From positions 1,922,001 through 1,986,000 of the forward strand of contig OZ246956.1 of NCBI GenBank assembly GCA_965232105.1: a stretch of 64,000 nucleotides of DNA, given 5' to 3'. Every line of letters starts with the position of its first letter. Positions within the stretch are counted from its first letter, which is position 1. The notes beneath the pieces are model-generated. The model ran no database searches. It was not told the origin of the DNA and was given only the letters and a program-made list of their open reading frames with translations. This document shows, piece by piece, positions 10,272-17,826 of the stretch. The position numbers were made by a program, and so were the translations under genes. This DNA comes from Multivorans sp965232105 (GTDB taxonomy: Bacteria > Acidobacteriota > Thermoanaerobaculia > Multivoradales > Multivoraceae).

Positions 10272-11426
10272 ATGTTCAGGCGTGCGCTCGATCTCCCGCC
10301 CTCCGGAAGCGAGACGTTCTTCCTCTGGGGCCCCCGCCAGGCGGGCAAGAGCACGCTGCTGCGCGGCGCCTACCCGGAGGGTCGCTGGATCGACCTCCTC
10401 AAGGCCGACGAGTACCGCCGCTACGCCAGCCGACCGGAACTCCTGCGCCAGGAGATCGAGATGGAGGGCGCGGAACCAGCAACGCAGGTCGTGATCGACG
10501 AGGTCCAGAAGGCGCCGGCCCTGCTGGACGAGGTGCACTGGTTGATCGAGAACCGGGGCCTTCGCTTCGCCCTCTGCGGGTCGAGCGCCCGCAAGGTGCG
10601 ACGGGGCGCGGCGAACCTGCTGGGCGGCCGGGCCCTGCGCTACCAGCTTCGAGGGCTGACGGCGCACGAACTGGGCACGGACTTCGATTTCGACCGGTTG
10701 GTCAATCACGGCTATCTGCCGCCCGTCTACGTCAGCGGACAACCCCGACGTCGGCTCGACGCGTACGTCGGCGACTACTTGCGGGAGGAGATTGCGGCGG
10801 AAGGGGCGGTGCGCGCTCTTCCCGCCTTCAGCGATTTTCTGGACGCCGCCGCGCTGAGCGACGGCGGAATCGTCAACTTCTCGAACATCGCACGCGACTG
10901 CGGCATCTCCGGCCACACGGTGCGGTCCTACTTCGGCATCCTGGTGGATACGCTGCTCGGAAGCTGGTTGCCGGCCTGGCGGAAACGGCCGAAGCGTCGG
11001 GTGATCCAGGCCCCGAAGTTCTACTTCGAGGACGTCGGCATCGTGAATCGGCTGGCGCGCCGGGGCCGGCTCGATCGCGGTTCGGAGGCCTACGGCCATG
11101 CGTTCAAGAACTGGGTCCACCACGAGCTCCGTGCCTTCATGAGCTACCGAGCGTACGACGGCGAACTCTTCCATTGGCGTCTCGCCGGCGGCACGGAGGT
11201 CGACTTCGTGCTCGGCGACATGGAGTTGGCGGTGGAAGCGAAGGCCAGCGCCCGCATCGGCCGTCACCATCTGAAGGGTATTCGAAGCCTCCAGCAGGAT
11301 CATCCGGAAGTCGGTCGCCGGGTCGTCGTCTGCCTCGAGCCCCGGTCGCGCAAGACAGACGACGGTGTTGAGGTGCTGCCGCCCGAGGCGTTCGTCGACC
11401 GGCTTTGGAACGGGGAACTGTGCTGA
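10272..11426 (+). CDS. DUF4143-type AAA ATPase
   Basis: A 384-residue P-loop ATPase of the widespread ATP-binding AAA_14/DUF4143 group. It has Walker A GPRQAGKST, Walker B QVVIDEVQ, sensor-like ALCGSSARK, and a C-terminal DUF4143 domain with a nuclease-like core (GGTEVDFVLGDMELAVEAKAS), which resembles the D...ExK pattern of restriction-type folds. Function is not settled; such genes are frequent in accessory and defence-rich regions. I chose the ATG at 10272 over a TTG three codons earlier. It stands alone, followed by a gene-poor segment and IS remnants, which suggests acquisition by transfer (inference). Confidence 0.85.
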   Translation: MFRRALDLPPSGSETFFLWGPRQAGKSTLLRGAYPEGRWIDLLKADEYRRYASRPELLRQEIEMEGAEPATQVVIDEVQKAPALLDEVHWLIENRGLRFALCGSSARKVRRGAANLLGGRALRYQLRGLTAHELGTDFDFDRLVNHGYLPPVYVSGQPRRRLDAYVGDYLREEIAAEGAVRALPAFSDFLDAAALSDGGIVNFSNIARDCGISGHTVRSYFGILVDTLLGSWLPAWRKRPKRRVIQAPKFYFEDVGIVNRLARRGRLDRGSEAYGHAFKNWVHHELRAFMSYRAYDGELFHWRLAGGTEVDFVLGDMELAVEAKASARIGRHHLKGIRSLQQDHPEVGRRVVVCLEPRSRKTDDGVEVLPPEAFVDRLWNGELC

Positions 11427-11774
11427 TGTGGGCCTTGAGAGCCGGGCCTCGCCGCCGGGACTTGGAACGGGCGGGCGTGTAAGCGGCTAGCCGGCAACGA
11501 TGTCGGATGTCGGCTGCCAGCGTTGCCGACTCCGCTTGGAGGTGAACGGCCCGCCACGGGGTACGCAACGAACCCTGGAGGATCTTCTCAACAACCCTAC
11601 GTGGGAGTCGCGGGCCGCAGCGGGCCTGCTCGGGAGCAGACCAGCGCGCCGCGAACTTGACATCCTCCGGATGAGGGGGCTAGCGTAGCCGCTTCTCAAC
11701 AACCCTGCAGGCTGGGATCGTTCACGGGTGTGCCGCTGGCGGCGGGCTGTAGCGTGCATCGACATGGAGTAAGA
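11427..11774. other. Non-coding gap with a 15-bp direct repeat
   Basis: No convincing gene is present. The 15-mer CTTCTCAACAACCCT occurs at 11584-11598 and 11692-11706, exactly 108 bases apart, flanking a segment that contains a TTGACA hexamer at 11657. The TTGACA has only a poor TAGCGT -10 candidate at 11681, so a promoter for the next gene is possible but weak. The repeat may be a trace of a lost insertion. Confidence 0.4.
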
Positions 11775-12263
11775 ATGAAGCGAATCTCTTTGATTCTCGC
11801 GGTCGCAATGTTCACCGTTGTTGTCGGAGGCTCGGTGGCGCAAACGGCACCGGAGGGCAAGATCCCGGACGCGGGAAGCCAAGTGGTCAATTGGGGAGAC
11901 GCGCTCGCGCAGGCAGAATCGGACGGCTCGCCGTTGGATCTGCAACGAGCTGCCACCTCTCAGATGCCCGGGAGGACAACCGAAACCGGTCTGGATTCTG
12001 ATGGACGGTTCGCAACCTCGGTGCCTCTGCTTGAATCGCTACTCGCCGACTCCGGCACTGCCCTACAGAACTCTGCGAGCGTCGACCCTGGCATCTGCGC
12101 CCTTCGATTCGGCGCGCAGGTCCGGCGATGCTCTGTGAAGTGGGCTGAGTGCTGCCGAAGAGGTATGGATAATGCTGAATGGTTGTGGCTCTGTTCCATG
12201 GTACTGCAGGACTGCATAAACAGAGCCGAGGTGGCTTTTGAGGCTTGCCTTGCTGACAACTGA
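11775..12263 (+). CDS. Secreted cysteine-rich small protein, unknown function
   Basis: A 162-residue protein that I do not recognise. It opens with a clear Sec signal peptide (MKRISLILAVAMFTVVVGGS...VAQ) and has GGAG 6 bases before the ATG, so the start is well supported. The mature part is Asp/Ser/Gln-rich for about 80 residues and then carries seven cysteines in the last 55 residues (ICALRF, RRCS, ECCRR, LCSM, QDCIN, EACL). That density suggests disulfide bonds in the periplasm or outside the cell. Base composition is visibly less GC-rich than the neighbours, and it lies between a repeat-bearing gap and IS remnants, both signs of recent acquisition. It could be an effector, inhibitor or bacteriocin-like peptide, but nothing in the sequence decides this. 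Confidence 0.65.
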   Translation: MKRISLILAVAMFTVVVGGSVAQTAPEGKIPDAGSQVVNWGDALAQAESDGSPLDLQRAATSQMPGRTTETGLDSDGRFATSVPLLESLLADSGTALQNSASVDPGICALRFGAQVRRCSVKWAECCRRGMDNAEWLWLCSMVLQDCINRAEVAFEACLADN

Positions 12264-12296
12264 AGGCCACAACTGAATCGTTCACTGCGGAATGAG

Positions 12297-12930
12297 CTTG
12301 CCCCGGTTTCGTGGACAGTACCTCCTTTGAGGAGGAGGTATCCACGATGCCAAGATCAAGACCCCGGTACCCGGCAGAGTACCGGCAGCAGATGGTGGAT
12401 CTGGTCCGGTCCGGGCGCAACCCGGACCATCTCGCTCGCGAGTTCGAGCCTTCAGCGCAGTCGATCCCCAACTGAGTGAGACAGGCGGACCGCGACGAAG
12501 GCCGCTGCGCTGACGGCCTGACGACTGCGGAGCGGTCGGAGCTGCGGCGTCTGTGCCGTGACATTCGGCGGCTGCGGGAAGAGCGGGAGATACTGGTAAA
12601 GCAAGGGCTTGGTTCGCTCGGGAGACGGGACCGAAGGGTCTTCCGGTTCATGAGAGCGCACCGGGCTGAGTTCCCCGTTGTGACGATGGCCCGCGTGCTC
12701 GGCGTCTCCAGGAGCGGGTTCTACGCCTGGTTGAAACGCCGCCGGTCCGGCAGGAGCAAGGCGGACGGCGTTCTCGCCGAGCGGATTCGTGCGATTCACG
12801 AACGGAGCCGGGGCACGTACGGCGCACCGCGGATTCAGGCCGAGTTGGCCGACGAGGGAGTCGTCGCGAGTCGCAAGAGGGTCGCCAGACTGATGCGAGA
12901 GGCCGGCTTGACGGGCGCAAGCCGGCGCAG
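12297..12930 (+). pseudogene. IS3-family transposase remnant (orfA-orfB, interrupted)
   Basis: The left end GCCCCGGTTTCGTGGACAG looks like an IS3-type terminal repeat. A reading frame starts at 12347 (MPRSRPRYPAEYRQQMVDLV...) as an IS3 OrfA helix-turn-helix protein. The codon at 12473-12475 is TGA where relatives have Trp (IRNW -> IPN stop), a nonsense mutation. The same frame then runs on through the leucine-zipper-like part (LRRLCRDIRRLREEREIL) straight into OrfB-like sequence (VTMARVLGVSRSGFYAWLKR, RIRAIHERSRGTYGAPRIQ). It breaks off near 12930 before the integrase catalytic DDE core, and no matching right end is found. It cannot encode an active transposase. Confidence 0.85.
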
Positions 12931-13110
12931 GAAGCCGGGAACCCACCTCGCCCCGGTCCGTGCATCGGTCCGCTTCCTCCAGAATCCGAAGCCGGTACTC
13001 CGCCGTGAACTGCCGCCTCGTCGGTCTCGCCACCACTTCCGGGTAGGGAACCCCCCGGCGGCCGGGAGCTCCGAGCCGCCGCCAAACCTCTGCCGTCGTC
13101 TTGACATTGA
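12925..13110 (-). pseudogene. Second IS3-type orfA fragment, opposite strand
   Basis: The minus strand reads PTRRQFTAEYRLRILEEADR followed by CTDRGEVGS, the N-terminal part of another IS3/IS911-type OrfA, preceded by KTTAEVWRRLGAPGRRGVPYPEVVA. It stops being recognisable exactly where the plus-strand OrfB remnant ends (about 12925-12930), so the two insertion sequences appear to have interrupted or recombined with each other. No OrfB follows on this strand. Confidence 0.65.
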
Positions 13111-13160
13111 TCCTCCTTGCCAACGTGTGCCCTCCACTATTCAACGGAATGCCCGCTGTG

Positions 13161-13289
13161 TCACCTACGTTGGCAGAGAGGGTCAGCGCCACCTCGTTCA
13201 CCGGCCGCTTCGGCAACCGGTTCCCGGGCCGGAGGGATGTCCTCCGCGCCCCAGAAGGGGAAGGCGCGTGCCTGCTTCAGATCGTCCAC
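13161..13289 (-). pseudogene. 5' fragment of an ABC exporter gene
   Basis: From a GTG at 13289 the minus strand reads VDDLKQARAFPFWGAEDIPP and then diverges and stops after 42 residues. The first 14 residues match the start of the intact ABC exporter at 17827 (VDDLKQARALPFWG) almost exactly, and the DNA is also similar. It is best read as the stump of a paralogous gene lost next to the IS remnants. An independent short peptide gene is less likely. Confidence 0.6.
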
Positions 13290-13585
13290 GCCGACAGGTT
13301 CCCCACTCGTCCGCGGGCACTACCGGCGCCACGACCTCTCCCGCTTCCTCTCCCGCTTCGCCGGCGGCGCCCCGCGGCTTGTACTGGCGACCGGCCTCTT
13401 CCGTGGCGCGCGGAATGGGCTGCCGCCTAGGTTTCCTGGCGTCCCGTCGAATACGCTCTGCACGAGTCTCGCGACACGAACGTTGAACGGTGTATCATCT
13501 TCACCGGATCGAGAGCCGGCAATACCAAGAGCCAGTAGCATTCGGTCGCCGCGTTGCCGACACCGCAACCAGAAGGAGCAACACC

Positions 13586-16516
13586 ATGGACAGCAGACCC
13601 CGAGTCGTACCAAGGACCGCCAAGGTCTACCCTCTTCTCATCGCCCTGGCACTCCTGACCGTGCCTGCGCTGGCGCAAAGCGGCACCGTGTCGGGAACCG
13701 TCAGCGACACGAACGGAGATCCTGTCCCCGGCGCGATGGTCAGTCTGGAAGCCGCGGACGGCAGCGAGGCGGGCTCCGCAATGAGCGACGCCGACGGCGC
13801 GTTCTCGATCACCGGCGTCGCCGCCGGCGCCTACACGGCCATGGTCAGCCTGGACGGCTTCCAGTCGGCGAGCCAGTCTGTCAACGTGACCGCGAGCGGC
13901 GCCACGGCGTCCTTCGAGATTCGTCCCGCCTACCACGACACGGTCATGGTCACGGCTGAGCGGGTCGAGGAGAACCTGATGGAAGTGCCGATGACGATCT
14001 CGGCCTTCGACTCGGAGTTGCTCGAGGAGCTCGTGATCCAGGACAGGACGGATCTGCAGAACCTGGTTCCAGGCCTCCAGTTCGGTGACGAGATGGAGCA
14101 GCAGGGCCAGGGAACGGTCATCCGCGGCATCGGCACCAGGAACGCTCAGTACGACCAGGCCGACTATGCGGTCGCCACCTACGTCGACGGCGCCTACACG
14201 CTGGGCGTCTACGGTACGACGCCCGGCGGTGGCTTTGATCTCGAACGCGTCGAGGTGGCCCGCGGACCCCAGGGAACCCTGAACGGCCGCAACTCGATCG
14301 CGGGAGCGATCAACGTCGTCACCAAGGGCCCAACGGATCACTGGGATGCGGAGCTGATGGGGGAGGTCACCGACGTCTCGCAGCAGCGCCTGAACGGAGC
14401 CATCGGCGGTCCGCTCGGCGACGGCCCGTTCAGCTTCCGCCTGACGGCCGGCACCCACACGGGCGACGGCAGGCAGGAGAACGTCGGGCCGGGCGGCGAC
14501 CATGACGCACCCGATCAGACCTTCTACGCGCCGCAGCTTCGTGCCGAGACCGATCGGTTCTCCGTGAGGGCTCGCTGGCTCCACCTGGAGGAAGACGGGG
14601 TGCCGCGAGGCTTCGTGCAGGTCGCGAATACAGACCGGACGACCGGCGGCTACTCCCGGAACCGCTACTACCTCTGGGAGACGCCCAATCCGGCCCTCGA
14701 CCCGGACTGTCCTCCGAGCCTCCCCGGGTGGCGCTGCGACAACCGTCTCGAGAACCGGGTGGCGTTCAACTACCCGGGCACCAACGTGAGCGAGACCGAC
14801 TTCCTCACGGTGCGTGCCGACTGGCAGGTCACCAGCACTCTCGGAATCAGCTACAACGCCAGCGACGGCGACACGGCGCAGCACGTGATCAGGGACGCCG
14901 ACTACACGGACCGGGTGCCGGTTGGAACGCCCCCGGGCGATCCGGGTCTGGGCGGTGACCCGAACTCGATGGACCACACGGTGACGCCCTGCACACCGTC
15001 ACTCTGGCCGGGCTTGTGCCCTGACGGAACAGTGGACTTCTCGAACTCGTTCTACGACCTTCCGTTTGAGTACCCGGAGTCCTCGCACGAGCTCCTGTTC
15101 AGATCGAGCTACGGAGGCGACTTCAACTTCATCGGCGGGGTGTTCACGTACGACAACAAGAGATCCGGGACGATCTGGCGCCATGATCTGGACACGACCA
15201 TCCGCTTCGGGACCGCCGACGAACAGGCCCGGAGGCTCGGGTCGGTCTTCGGCGTTCCAGTCGCCAGTTGCCAGGATGTCTTGATCAATGTCATTGAGGG
15301 ATTCGGTTGGGGCACGACCGATCCGGCGGGCGACGAGGAGGGCCTCTACTGGTACTGCCCAGAGGGTGACGAGCACAGCGATCTGCTCGGTTTCTTCAAC
15401 AGAGGCAAGAACAAGACCCAGGCCGCGTTCTTCAGTGGCGACTACCGGTTCAATGACCATTGGGCGCTGTCGGGAGGGCTGCGGTACACCGAAGACGAGA
15501 AGGAGCAGAAGCCGGAGGACCAGGGCGGGTACGCCTTCACAACCTTCACTGGCGTCGCAGTCGCGGTCGCCCTTGCGGGCGAGGGCAACCCCTTTCCGCA
15601 GACCTGGTCGCGGCCGATCGGCCACCTCGCCCTGGAGCACACGACCGATGCCGGCCATCTGATCTACGGCCGGGTCTCCACCGGCTTCCGCTCCGGTGGG
15701 TTCAACATCGGTCTGCCCGGTCAGGTGCCCCCGTACATTGAGGAAGAAACGCTGGTCAACTACGAACTGGGAGCGAAGGGTTTCTTCCTCGACTCGCGCC
15801 TGCAGCTCTCGGCCGGCCTCTGGTACAACGATTTCGACAACTACCAGCTCGCCGCCACGCAGGCGCCGCCGCCGGGCGGGCAGTACCCGGTGTCGATCTT
15901 CTCTTCTTCGCCGCTTGTCGAGTACACGGCGAACATTCCCGACACGACGATTCAGGGCGTGGATCTCGAGTTCAGCTACCGGATCGGCTCCTTCGGGCTC
16001 AGGGGCTTCTATGCCTGGCAGGACTCGGACATCGGTCAGCACGCCTCGGTGATCGACGGCCACCCCGGCGCGGAGTCCGGAACGTGGGAGTACATCGACT
16101 TCGAGACCCGCGAGCCGGCCACCAGCATGTACACGCTGCCGACCGACCAGACCGGGAATCGGTTGCCCAAGCAGCCGGAGAACAAGCTGGGACTGACCGC
16201 ATCCTGGTTCAAGTCGCTTGCCTCCGCCGGCCACCTCTCGTTCCAGTCGACCTACGCCTTCACCGACGACGTGTATCCCAGCATCGGCAACGTCGACCTC
16301 TGGGAGTTGCCGTCGTTCGACCGGCTGGACGTGGGCGGCACCTGGAGTTCGCCGAGCGACAGGTGGTCGGTCTCGTTGTTCGTGAAGAACATCCTCGACG
16401 AGATCGCGGTCCTCGAGTACCTGCCAATGTCCGGGAATGGAGGCGTCCCCGCTCTGGGATTCATCACGTACCAGCGCGAAGTTGGCATGCAGCTCCGGTT
16501 CCGGCCGTTCAACTAG
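13586..16516 (+). CDS. TonB-dependent outer-membrane receptor with CarboxypepD-like N-domain
   Basis: A 976-residue outer-membrane receptor. In order: Sec signal peptide (VYPLLIALALLTVPALAQ), a carboxypeptidase-regulatory-like domain (GTVSGTVSDTNGDPVPGAMV, about residues 34-115), a plug (EVPMTISAFDSELLEELVIQ; GIGTRNAQYDQADYAVATY; ARGPQGTLNGRNSIAGAINV), and a long beta-barrel ending in an aromatic-rich strand MQLRFRPFN with terminal-region Phe. It imports an unidentified large substrate (siderophore, cofactor or glycan) using the TonB system. The ATG at 13586 has AAGGAG at a 7-base distance, so earlier in-frame starts were rejected. The esterase gene follows immediately, suggesting the pair handle one substrate. 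Confidence 0.92.
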   Translation: MDSRPRVVPRTAKVYPLLIALALLTVPALAQSGTVSGTVSDTNGDPVPGAMVSLEAADGSEAGSAMSDADGAFSITGVAAGAYTAMVSLDGFQSASQSVNVTASGATASFEIRPAYHDTVMVTAERVEENLMEVPMTISAFDSELLEELVIQDRTDLQNLVPGLQFGDEMEQQGQGTVIRGIGTRNAQYDQADYAVATYVDGAYTLGVYGTTPGGGFDLERVEVARGPQGTLNGRNSIAGAINVVTKGPTDHWDAELMGEVTDVSQQRLNGAIGGPLGDGPFSFRLTAGTHTGDGRQENVGPGGDHDAPDQTFYAPQLRAETDRFSVRARWLHLEEDGVPRGFVQVANTDRTTGGYSRNRYYLWETPNPALDPDCPPSLPGWRCDNRLENRVAFNYPGTNVSETDFLTVRADWQVTSTLGISYNASDGDTAQHVIRDADYTDRVPVGTPPGDPGLGGDPNSMDHTVTPCTPSLWPGLCPDGTVDFSNSFYDLPFEYPESSHELLFRSSYGGDFNFIGGVFTYDNKRSGTIWRHDLDTTIRFGTADEQARRLGSVFGVPVASCQDVLINVIEGFGWGTTDPAGDEEGLYWYCPEGDEHSDLLGFFNRGKNKTQAAFFSGDYRFNDHWALSGGLRYTEDEKEQKPEDQGGYAFTTFTGVAVAVALAGEGNPFPQTWSRPIGHLALEHTTDAGHLIYGRVSTGFRSGGFNIGLPGQVPPYIEEETLVNYELGAKGFFLDSRLQLSAGLWYNDFDNYQLAATQAPPPGGQYPVSIFSSSPLVEYTANIPDTTIQGVDLEFSYRIGSFGLRGFYAWQDSDIGQHASVIDGHPGAESGTWEYIDFETREPATSMYTLPTDQTGNRLPKQPENKLGLTASWFKSLASAGHLSFQSTYAFTDDVYPSIGNVDLWELPSFDRLDVGGTWSSPSDRWSVSLFVKNILDEIAVLEYLPMSGNGGVPALGFITYQREVGMQLRFRPFN

Positions 16517-16544
16517 CGCCCGCGACGGCCTGAGGGTTCAGGGA

Positions 16545-16575
16545 AGGGGGATCGGAACGTTGTCCCGATCCCCCT
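16545..16575 (+). promoter_or_regulatory. Perfect 11-bp hairpin covering the esterase RBS and start
   Basis: AGGGGGATCGG (16545-16555) and CCGATCCCCCT (16565-16575) are exact inverse complements around the loop AACGTTGTC. The loop contains the TTG start of the esterase gene and the left arm contains its G-rich RBS. No T-run follows, so an attenuator or translation-control stem is as likely as a terminator for the receptor gene. Confidence 0.5.
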
Positions 16576-17795
16576 CTTCCGTCCTGGTCGCCCTCTCCCT
16601 GATGCTGCCGGCAGCGGCCAGCGGATCGGACTACGCGCTGGGCCCTGATTCGATGCCCCAGGAGGGCGTCCCCACTGGCACGGTGGAGAAGCGCGCCTGG
16701 AACGACAGCAGCATCTACCCGGGCACGACGCACGAATACTGGGTCTACGTTCCGGCCCAGTACACGGACGCCGAGCCCGCGGCCGTCATGGTCTTCCAGG
16801 ACGGCGACTTCTATGTCAACGCCGAGGGCCCCGTCAGGGCGCCGACCGTCTTCGACAACCTGATCCACGGGGGCGAGATGCCAGTCACGATCGGCGTCTT
16901 CATCAACCCCGGAATGAAGGAGATCCCCTGGGACCAGAGGAGCAACCAGTACAGGCCGCTGGACGACACCTACGCCCGCTTCCTGCTGGAGGAGATCCTT
17001 CCGGAAGTCGGCAAGGACTACAGCCTGACGGCCGCTGCGGAGGGCCGCGCGATCGCCGGCATGAGCGACGGCGGCCTAGCCTCCTTCACCGTCGTCTGGG
17101 AGCGCCCCGACGCTTTCAGCAAGGCCGTCAGCCACGTCGGTAGCTACACGAGGCTCCAGGGCGGTTCCCGCTACCCGTACATGATTCGCAAGACCCGCGG
17201 GAACCCCAAGCCCATCCGCGTCTTCCTCCAGGACGGGGAGAACGACATCAACCTCGCGGAGGGGAACTGGACGCTGGCCAACCTCCAGATGGACTCCGCC
17301 CTGATGTTCGCCCGCTACGACTACCGCTTCGAGATGGGCTCAGGGGGCCACGATCTGAGGCACGGCGGCGCCATCTTCCCCGACACGCTGCGCTGGCTCT
17401 GGCGCGACTATCCCGGTGTTGTGGGCGCCGGTGAACCGGCGGACCTCGCCGCGGTGGTCGGCGAGTGGGACGTCGTGACGAAGGTCCTCGGCGAGTTCCG
17501 CAACAGCGTGCTGACCCTTGCCGAGCAGGACGGCGCACTCACGGCGGCGCTCCACGACGAGGTGGACGGCGAGATGGAGATCACCGCCGTCCGCTTCGAT
17601 GGCGGCATCCTGAGCTACGACTACACCTCGTCCGGATCCCAGTCGAGCTGGGGCAAGGGCTCGGTTGGCACGCTCAGCGCTTGGTTGCAAGTCCGGGGAG
17701 ACACCTTCCGCGGTGCCCTGAGCCTTGATGTGGCCCCCGAGGGCGACTACGCGGTCGAGGGCCGCAGGAGAAGCGCAGACTCCGTGACGGACTGA
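16560..17795 (+). CDS. Secreted esterase (enterochelin-esterase-like alpha/beta hydrolase)
   Basis: A 411-residue exported hydrolase. After a signal peptide (SSVLVALSLMLPAAAS) the core reads like the putative esterase family: YWVYVPAQY, VMVFQDGDFY, nucleophile elbow AGMSDGGLASF (Ser in GxSxG-like context), DGENDIN for the acid, and GSGGHDLRHGG for the His. A C-terminal domain of about 120 residues (from VVGEWDVVTKVLGEF) is beta-rich and unassigned. Because of its place behind a TonB receptor it may de-esterify the imported substrate or release it from a polymer (inference). The only sensible start is TTG at 16560, preceded by GGGGG; both sit in a hairpin. Confidence 0.8.
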   Translation: MSRSPSSVLVALSLMLPAAASGSDYALGPDSMPQEGVPTGTVEKRAWNDSSIYPGTTHEYWVYVPAQYTDAEPAAVMVFQDGDFYVNAEGPVRAPTVFDNLIHGGEMPVTIGVFINPGMKEIPWDQRSNQYRPLDDTYARFLLEEILPEVGKDYSLTAAAEGRAIAGMSDGGLASFTVVWERPDAFSKAVSHVGSYTRLQGGSRYPYMIRKTRGNPKPIRVFLQDGENDINLAEGNWTLANLQMDSALMFARYDYRFEMGSGGHDLRHGGAIFPDTLRWLWRDYPGVVGAGEPADLAAVVGEWDVVTKVLGEFRNSVLTLAEQDGALTAALHDEVDGEMEITAVRFDGGILSYDYTSSGSQSSWGKGSVGTLSAWLQVRGDTFRGALSLDVAPEGDYAVEGRRRSADSVTD

Positions 17796-17826
17796 ATCGC
17801 CACGGCGGCGTAAGCTCCCGGCTGGC

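Noticed and set aside
11657..11686. TTGACA with TAGCGT as a promoter for the cysteine-rich gene
   Set aside because: The spacer is 18 bases and the -10 is poor; it is noted in the gap entry but is not strong enough for a separate call.
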